Assembly (NCBI GenBank): GCA_030621915.1
Contig: JAUXGV010000008.1
Span: 1-34,133, forward strand
DNA from: Flavobacteriaceae bacterium
GTDB taxonomy: Bacteria > Bacteroidota > Bacteroidia > Flavobacteriales > Flavobacteriaceae
Direction: 5' to 3'
DNA: 34,133 bases
The stretch's first letter is position 1, and each line of letters opens with the position of its first letter. A model generated the notes under the pieces. It worked only from the letters and a program-made list of their open reading frames with translations. It was not told where the DNA came from and ran no database searches. Made by a program: the position numbers and the translations under genes. Of the stretch, positions 28,279 through 34,133 are shown piece after piece.

Positions 28279-28289
28279 CTAATTTATGA
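28065..28289 (+). CDS. Truncated four-helix-bundle protein (23S rRNA IVP family)
   Basis: MMKKYTELEVWIETRRLINEVSQLTKNFPKEETYGITSQIRRSSISVPSNVAEGCGRQSSKENNE is the family N-terminus; only 74 aa against roughly 115-120 aa usual. Confidence 0.8.
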   Translation: MMKKYTELEVWIETRRLINEVSQLTKNFPKEETYGITSQIRRSSISVPSNVAEGCGRQSSKENNERQQLITTNL

Positions 28290-28567
28290 TTCTTGAAGTA
28301 GCCATATTAAACATTAAAAAAGGTCTGTCGGATGAATTTGAAAAATCCTTCGAAAAGGCTCAATTGATTATATCATCAATGCAAGGTTATATTTCACATG
28401 AATTAAAAAAATGTGTTGAAGAAATGGATAAATATATTTTATTGGTGAAATGGGAAACCATTGAAGCGCATGAAATAGGATTTAGAAAATCAAAAGAATA
28501 CCAAGAATGGAAACAATTATTACATCATTTTTATGATCCATTCCCAATTGTTGAACATTACAAATAA
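28286..28567 (+). CDS. Antibiotic biosynthesis monooxygenase (ABM) domain protein
   Basis: 93 aa; [22 protein letters not shown]...[46 protein letters not shown]. Confidence 0.8.
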   Translation: MILEVAILNIKKGLSDEFEKSFEKAQLIISSMQGYISHELKKCVEEMDKYILLVKWETIEAHEIGFRKSKEYQEWKQLLHHFYDPFPIVEHYK

Positions 28568-28568
28568 T

Positions 28569-31265
28569 ATGAAATCCAACAGCATCCACAAAACAACAAA
28601 CAACCAAAGAAAGTACATGCGTCTTTCGGGGTTAGAACCTCTAATATTGAACGAAAATAGTAATTTTATCAATGTTGGAGAACGAACTAATGTAGCAGGC
28701 TCTCGTAAGTTTTTACGATTGATAAAGGAGGAAAAATTTGATGAAGCACTAGCTATAGCACGACATCAGGTAGCTGGTGGAGCCCAGATTATCGACATTA
28801 ACATGGATGATGGCTTGATCGATGGTAAAGAATCTATGGTTCGCTTTTTGAATTTAATCGCTGCCGAACCCGATATTTGTAGGGTGCCTATTATGATAGA
28901 TAGCTCTAAATGGGATATTCTTGAAGCCGGCTTACAAGTTGTCCAAGGAAAATGTGTTGTGAATTCAATTTCTTTAAAAGAGGGAGAAGAAAATTTTATT
29001 TGGCAAGCAACTCAAATTAAACGATATGGTGCTGCTGTTATTGTTATGGCCTTTGATGAAGTTGGTCAGGCAGATAATTATGAGAAACGAATTGATATCG
29101 CTGAGCGATCTTATCGTGTATTGGTAGATAAAGTTGGATTTCCTTCGGAAGATATTATTTTCGATTTAAATATATTTCCTGTAGCTACAGGAATGGAAGA
29201 ACACAGAAGAAATGCAATTGATTTTATTGAGGCGACAAAATGGGTTAGAGAAAACTTACCCAATGCAAATGTTAGTGGTGGAGTAAGTAATGTGTCATTT
29301 TCGTTTAGAGGTAATAACGGAGTTAGAGAGGCCATGCATTCTGTTTTTTTATATCATGCAATTCAGGCTGGGATGAATATTGGTATTGTAAATCCTGCGA
29401 TGTTGGAAGTTTATGATGATATTCCAAAAGATTTATTGGAGCGTGTAGAAGATGTAATTTTGAACAGGCGTGATGATGCTACCGAACGATTATTAGATTT
29501 TTCCGACACCGTAAAAGGGTCTAAAAAAGAAAAAATCATAGATGAATCATGGAGAGAAAATTCTCTACAAGAAAGAATAACCCATGCCCTGGTCAAAGGG
29601 ATCGACACCTATATTGTAGATGATGCCGAAGAAGCACGTTTAAGTTCCTCAAAACCCATTGAAGTCATTGAAAATAATTTAATGATTGGAATGAATGTGG
29701 TTGGAGATTTATTTGGTGCCGGTAAAATGTTTTTACCACAAGTGGTGAAATCAGCTCGGGTTATGAAAAAAGCAGTAGCTTATTTAAATCCTTTTATTGA
29801 AGAAGATAAGGATGAAAAACAAAGTGCTTTGGGAAAAATATTGATGGCGACTGTAAAAGGGGATGTTCATGATATTGGTAAAAATATAGTGAGCGTTGTT
29901 TTAGGGTGCAACAATTATGAAATTGTTGATTTAGGGGTCATGGTTCCACCGGAAAAAATAATTGAAACCGCCAAAAAAGAAAATGTCGATATCATAGGGT
30001 TATCGGGTTTAATTACACCCTCTCTTGATGAAATGGTTTATTTGGCCAAGGAGATGGAACGTCAAAAATTTAAGGTTCCTTTGTTAATTGGTGGTGCAAC
30101 AACATCAAAAGCTCATACCGCTGTAAAAATAAATCCTGAATATAAAAATGCTGTGGTCTATGTAAATGATGCTTCAAGGGCGGTAACAGTTGTGGGAAAT
30201 TTACTAAATAAAAAAACCTCAAATGAATATGTTGCAAAACTCAAAAAAGACTATGATGAATTTCGTGAAAAGTTTTTAAAAAGAGGGAAGACAAAATCCT
30301 ATATAACAATAGAACAGGCTCGGAAAAACAAATTAAAGATTGACTGGAATTCATTTGAAATTGTTAAACCCAAGGAAATGGGTGTGCAAATTTTAAAACA
30401 GTTGAGTTTAAAAGAATTATTGCCTTTTATCGATTGGAGTCCGTTTTTTAGATCCTGGGATCTACATGGTAAATTTCCTAATATTTTAACTGACCAAGTC
30501 GTTGGTGAACAAGCAAGTCAATTATACGAAGATGCCCAGACTATGATCAAGAAAATTATGGATAATCAATTGTTAAGGCCAAAAGGAGTATTTGGATTAT
30601 TTGAAGCCAATTCAGTTAACGACGACGATATTTCAATACAAAAGAAAGGAAAAGAAATTGCCGTGGTTAGGACACTCAGACAACAATCAAAAAAGAGAGC
30701 AGGAATTGCCAATTTGGCCTTATCCGATTTTATTGCACCTAAGGAAAGTATGAAAACCGATTATATGGGCTCTTTCTGTGTGGCAATTTTTGGTGTTGAT
30801 GAATTGGCTAAAAAATATAAAGAGATGGATGATGATTATAGCGCAATCATGGCTCAAGCAATTGGAGATAGGTTTGCTGAAGCCTTTGCGGAATATTTAC
30901 ACTATCAGATCAGAACAAAGCATTGGGGCTATGCTGAGAATGAAGGGTTGACCAATGATGAGTTGATCAAAGAATCCTATAAAGGAATTCGGCCTGCTCC
31001 AGGATATCCGGCATGTCCTGATCATTTAGAAAAAGAAACTATTTGGGAGTTATTAGAGGTTGAAAAATTGATTGGTGTAACACTTACCGAAAGTTTGGCC
31101 ATGTGGCCTGCTTCTGCTGTATCGGGTTATTATTTTGGAAATTCAGCATCTAAATATTTTGGCTTGGGTAAAATCAAAGAAGATCAAGTAGAAGATTTTG
31201 CTAAAAGAAAAGGAATACAAAAAGAAGTAGCAATAAAATGGCTGTATCCAACTTTGGCTAATTAA
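28569..31265 (+). CDS. metH: Methionine synthase, pterin-binding / cobalamin-binding / activation half
   Basis: [50 protein letters not shown] (B12 DxHxxG), C-terminal [12 protein letters not shown] activation domain. ATG 28569 preferred over 28533. Confidence 0.94.
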   Translation: MKSNSIHKTTNNQRKYMRLSGLEPLILNENSNFINVGERTNVAGSRKFLRLIKEEKFDEALAIARHQVAGGAQIIDINMDDGLIDGKESMVRFLNLIAAEPDICRVPIMIDSSKWDILEAGLQVVQGKCVVNSISLKEGEENFIWQATQIKRYGAAVIVMAFDEVGQADNYEKRIDIAERSYRVLVDKVGFPSEDIIFDLNIFPVATGMEEHRRNAIDFIEATKWVRENLPNANVSGGVSNVSFSFRGNNGVREAMHSVFLYHAIQAGMNIGIVNPAMLEVYDDIPKDLLERVEDVILNRRDDATERLLDFSDTVKGSKKEKIIDESWRENSLQERITHALVKGIDTYIVDDAEEARLSSSKPIEVIENNLMIGMNVVGDLFGAGKMFLPQVVKSARVMKKAVAYLNPFIEEDKDEKQSALGKILMATVKGDVHDIGKNIVSVVLGCNNYEIVDLGVMVPPEKIIETAKKENVDIIGLSGLITPSLDEMVYLAKEMERQKFKVPLLIGGATTSKAHTAVKINPEYKNAVVYVNDASRAVTVVGNLLNKKTSNEYVAKLKKDYDEFREKFLKRGKTKSYITIEQARKNKLKIDWNSFEIVKPKEMGVQILKQLSLKELLPFIDWSPFFRSWDLHGKFPNILTDQVVGEQASQLYEDAQTMIKKIMDNQLLRPKGVFGLFEANSVNDDDISIQKKGKEIAVVRTLRQQSKKRAGIANLALSDFIAPKESMKTDYMGSFCVAIFGVDELAKKYKEMDDDYSAIMAQAIGDRFAEAFAEYLHYQIRTKHWGYAENEGLTNDELIKESYKGIRPAPGYPACPDHLEKETIWELLEVEKLIGVTLTESLAMWPASAVSGYYFGNSASKYFGLGKIKEDQVEDFAKRKGIQKEVAIKWLYPTLAN

Positions 31266-31275
31266 ACATTATACT

Positions 31276-31515
31276 ATGAATTCTAAATTCATTGAATTAA
31301 CTTTTGGAAATTATATAATCGTTCATGGTTATGACAAGAGAAATAAGGAAATTGCAGAAGAGATAAAAGTTGAAAATCCAGCTAAAAAAGTTGTTGCAGT
31401 TTCAAGAATTAGATCATTGAGTGAAAAATATATTTTAACAGATTATATTGATGGAAGGTGGATTTATTGGGAATATGAAGAAGATTATAAATATGTAAAA
31501 GGTTTATTAATTTAA
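31276..31515 (+). CDS. Hypothetical protein, 79 aa
   Basis: Intact ORF in operon context; family not recognised. Confidence 0.55.
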   Translation: MNSKFIELTFGNYIIVHGYDKRNKEIAEEIKVENPAKKVVAVSRIRSLSEKYILTDYIDGRWIYWEYEEDYKYVKGLLI

Positions 31516-31537
31516 TGAATACTAATTTTAAATAATT

Positions 31538-32086
31538 ATGGCCAAGCAATATGATCATATCAATGATAGAATTAAAAAATTCATTCAAGCTCAAAAAATG
31601 TTTTTTGTAGCTACCTCAACTTCAGACAGTCGAATTAATCTATCACCAAAGGGTATGGATACTTTTAGAGTTATTAATGACAATAAAGTATTATGGCTTA
31701 ATTTAACCGGAAGTGGAAATGAAACAGCAGCTCATCTGGATAAAGATGGAAGAATTACAATCATGTTCTGTGCCTTTGAAGGCGCACCTATGATTTTAAG
31801 ACTTTATGGTAAAGGAAAAATTATTCATCCCAAAGATAAAACTTGGAATTCGGTTAAAGAAGGATTTCCTGAATTGGCTGGGACAAGACAAATTTTTGAC
31901 ATTGAAATAGATCTTGTACAAACTTCCTGTGGTATGTCAATTCCATTTTTTGATTATAAAGAAGAAAGAAATCAGTTGAATGAATGGGCCATTAAAAAGG
32001 GGGAAGAAGGAATAAAAGATTATTGGCTCGAAAAAAATCAATTTAGCATTGACGGAATTTCCACGAATATTAAAAACAGCATATAA
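31538..32086 (+). CDS. Pyridoxamine 5'-phosphate oxidase-family protein
   Basis: FFVATSTSDSRINLSPKGMDTFRVINDNKVLWLNLTGSGNETAAHLDKDGRITIMFCAFEGAPMILRLYGKG. Confidence 0.82.
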   Translation: MAKQYDHINDRIKKFIQAQKMFFVATSTSDSRINLSPKGMDTFRVINDNKVLWLNLTGSGNETAAHLDKDGRITIMFCAFEGAPMILRLYGKGKIIHPKDKTWNSVKEGFPELAGTRQIFDIEIDLVQTSCGMSIPFFDYKEERNQLNEWAIKKGEEGIKDYWLEKNQFSIDGISTNIKNSI

Positions 32087-32089
32087 TTT

Positions 32090-33751
32090 ATGCAACCAAT
32101 TCCTAATAATTCAAGAACTAATATAATTAATGATTTAAGTACCCAACAGTTTGATGTATTAATTATTGGAGGCGGAATTACGGGAGCAGGAATTGCCTTA
32201 GATGTAGCTAGTCGTGGTCTGAAAGTAGCGCTGATTGAAAAAAATGATTTTGCTTCAGGTACAAGTTCAAAATCAACAAAACTCGTTCACGGCGGTCTCA
32301 GGTATCTAAAACAATTTGATTTTTGGTTGGTAAAAGAAGTGGGAACAGAAAGATCTATTGTTCATAAATTAGCACCGCATTTGGTAGTACCTGAAAAAAT
32401 GCTTTTACCCATTATTGAAAATGGAACCTATGGAACTTGGTTAACTTCTTTCGGATTAAAAATATACGATATTCTAGCGCAAGTTGAAGGTGATGACAAA
32501 CGAAAAATGTTGGATAAGGAAGAGGCTTTGGACTTGGAATCATTATTGCCTGAAAAAATATTAAACGGAGCTGGTTATTACGCTGAATACAGAACTGATG
32601 ATGCACGATTGACAATTGAAGTTTTAAAAACATCTTTAAATTACTCAGCAAAAATTATAAACTATTGTAAGGCGAAACAATTCATTTATAAGAATAAAAA
32701 AATAACAGGAATAACCGCATTTGATTCCATAGAAAACAAAAACTTTGATATCTCTGCCAAATGTATTATAAATGCAACAGGGCCATGGGTAGATAACCTG
32801 CGAGAATTAAGTAAAAAAAATAGACAAAAATTAATAAAAGGAAAAAAACTCCGCCTTACAAAGGGTGTTCATTTGGTCTTCCCATTTAAAAAATTACCCG
32901 TTAAACAATCCATTTATTTTGATATTCCAGATGGCAGAATGATGTTTGCCATACCCAGAGGAAAAACAACTTATATTGGTACTACTGATACTGCCTATTC
33001 TGATAATATTGATGATGTTAGGGTAAATCAAACAGATGCCCTTTACCTTATAAGTGCCGTAAATAATATGTTTCCAAGTATCGATTTAACCTTAAATGAT
33101 GTTGAATCCAGTTGGGCAGGATTGAGACCTTTAATTCATGAAGAAGGAAAATCGGCCGGTGAATTATCCCGAAAGGATGAAATATATGAATCCAAGTCAG
33201 GATTAATTTCAATAGCCGGTGGCAAATTAACTGGATACAGAAAGATGGCCGAAAGAGTTACAGATTTGATCTGCAAAAAATTAGATAAAGAATTTGAAAT
33301 TGAAACCAAGTCAATTCAAACGGGGGAATTGATATTAATTGGGGGGCATTTTAAAAATTATAAAGAAGTAAAACAATATGCTGAATTAGTTTTTATTCAA
33401 ATTCAAGAATTTGGCTTTTACAAATTAGATGCTGAAATATTGGTTCACAAATATGGAAAACAAACGGGATTAATTCTACAAAAATTTAATGAATTAACGG
33501 ATGATGATATCGAAATCCGTATGGCAAAATCTGAGCTTTGGTTTTGTTTAAAATATGAAATGGTCATGACGCCATTAGATTTTTTTATACGTAGAACTGG
33601 TAGACTATATTTTGACATCCAAAGTATTGAAAAACTAAAACAACCTATATTAACCGAATTTTCAAATCATTTTGATTGGAGTACAAAAAAATTAAAGGAA
33701 TATACTCATCAGTTAAATTCTGAAATCAATAAAGTTAAAGTTTTTAGCTAA
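32090..33751 (+). CDS. glpD: Aerobic glycerol-3-phosphate dehydrogenase
   Basis: FDVLIIGGGITGAGIALDVASRGLKVALIEKNDFASGTSSKSTKLVHGGLRYLKQFDF. Confidence 0.94.
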   Translation: MQPIPNNSRTNIINDLSTQQFDVLIIGGGITGAGIALDVASRGLKVALIEKNDFASGTSSKSTKLVHGGLRYLKQFDFWLVKEVGTERSIVHKLAPHLVVPEKMLLPIIENGTYGTWLTSFGLKIYDILAQVEGDDKRKMLDKEEALDLESLLPEKILNGAGYYAEYRTDDARLTIEVLKTSLNYSAKIINYCKAKQFIYKNKKITGITAFDSIENKNFDISAKCIINATGPWVDNLRELSKKNRQKLIKGKKLRLTKGVHLVFPFKKLPVKQSIYFDIPDGRMMFAIPRGKTTYIGTTDTAYSDNIDDVRVNQTDALYLISAVNNMFPSIDLTLNDVESSWAGLRPLIHEEGKSAGELSRKDEIYESKSGLISIAGGKLTGYRKMAERVTDLICKKLDKEFEIETKSIQTGELILIGGHFKNYKEVKQYAELVFIQIQEFGFYKLDAEILVHKYGKQTGLILQKFNELTDDDIEIRMAKSELWFCLKYEMVMTPLDFFIRRTGRLYFDIQSIEKLKQPILTEFSNHFDWSTKKLKEYTHQLNSEINKVKVFS

Positions 33752-33756
33752 CTTAT

Positions 33757-34133
33757 TTAATCTATCAAATTGACTAATTTATTAAATTCTTTTTTGGCAT
33801 CCTTTTGTTCGTATAAAATAGCATAAACCGTATCAATTATGGGCGTCTTTGCTTTGTTTTTTTGATTGATTTTATTAGCACTTTTTGTTGCATAATATCC
33901 CTCAGCAATCATGCTCATTTCAAACATAGCCGATTTTACGGTATATCCTTTACCTATCATATTACCAAACATTCTATTCCTACTAAAAGTGGAATAACCT
34001 GTAACCAACAAATCCCCTAAATAAGCTGAATTATTGATATTTCGTTTCATTTTATGAATCTTCTTAATGAATCTTTTCATTTCCCTAATTGAGTTTGACA
34101 TCAATACAGATTGAAAATTATCACCATAACCCA
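33757..34133 (-). CDS. gpsA: NAD(P)-dependent glycerol-3-phosphate dehydrogenase, C-terminal part (runs off window)
   Basis: NSAYLGDLLVTGYSTFSRNRMFGNMIGKGYTVKSAMFEMSMIAEGYYATKSA; frame continues upstream (GYGDNFQSVLMSNS) to the window edge. Confidence 0.85.
   Translation of the reverse strand, partial: GYGDNFQSVLMSNSIREMKRFIKKIHKMKRNINNSAYLGDLLVTGYSTFSRNRMFGNMIGKGYTVKSAMFEMSMIAEGYYATKSANKINQKNKAKTPIIDTVYAILYEQKDAKKEFNKLVNLID

Noticed and set aside
1-34133. CRISPR arrays, tRNA or rRNA genes, transposases
   Set aside because: No regularly spaced direct repeats, tRNA/rRNA-like sequence or transposase-like ORFs noticed by eye.

Overview
Flavobacteriia-like (Bacteroidetes), AT-rich chromosomal window. 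It is dominated by methionine/sulfur assimilation and assimilatory nitrate reduction genes, and ends in glycerol-3-phosphate genes. Order: decayed DM13-like lipoprotein gene; metY behind a long leader; SAM-I riboswitch; MetX-aspartokinase-homoserine dehydrogenase fusion; second sulfhydrylase; DUF2061; siroheme synthase N-domain; (minus strand) rubredoxin-tailed nitrite/sulfite-reductase-like protein, nitrate reductase/FAD/BFD fusion, NarL-type regulator, NarK with a soluble insert, cobA/SUMT; (plus strand) nirB, nirD, DoxX, DUF4202, NarX-like kinase, Rrf2 regulator, cysH, sulfite reductase-HEPN fusion, cysteine synthase, second SAM-I riboswitch, split metH interrupted by a truncated four-helix-bundle gene between inverted repeats, small ORFs, glpD, partial gpsA. 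Top second-look items: (1) a candidate ribosome-mediated attenuator ahead of metY, with a 22-codon leader peptide carrying three Met codons and mutually exclusive antiterminator/terminator pairings; (2) a TACGTAT-N2-ATACGTA motif at the nitrate promoters matching the NarL 7-2-7 architecture, in a window that encodes a NarX/NarL-like pair; (3) a possible IVS-like element within the split metH locus; (4) several unusual domain fusions. All calls were made by eye, without database searches.
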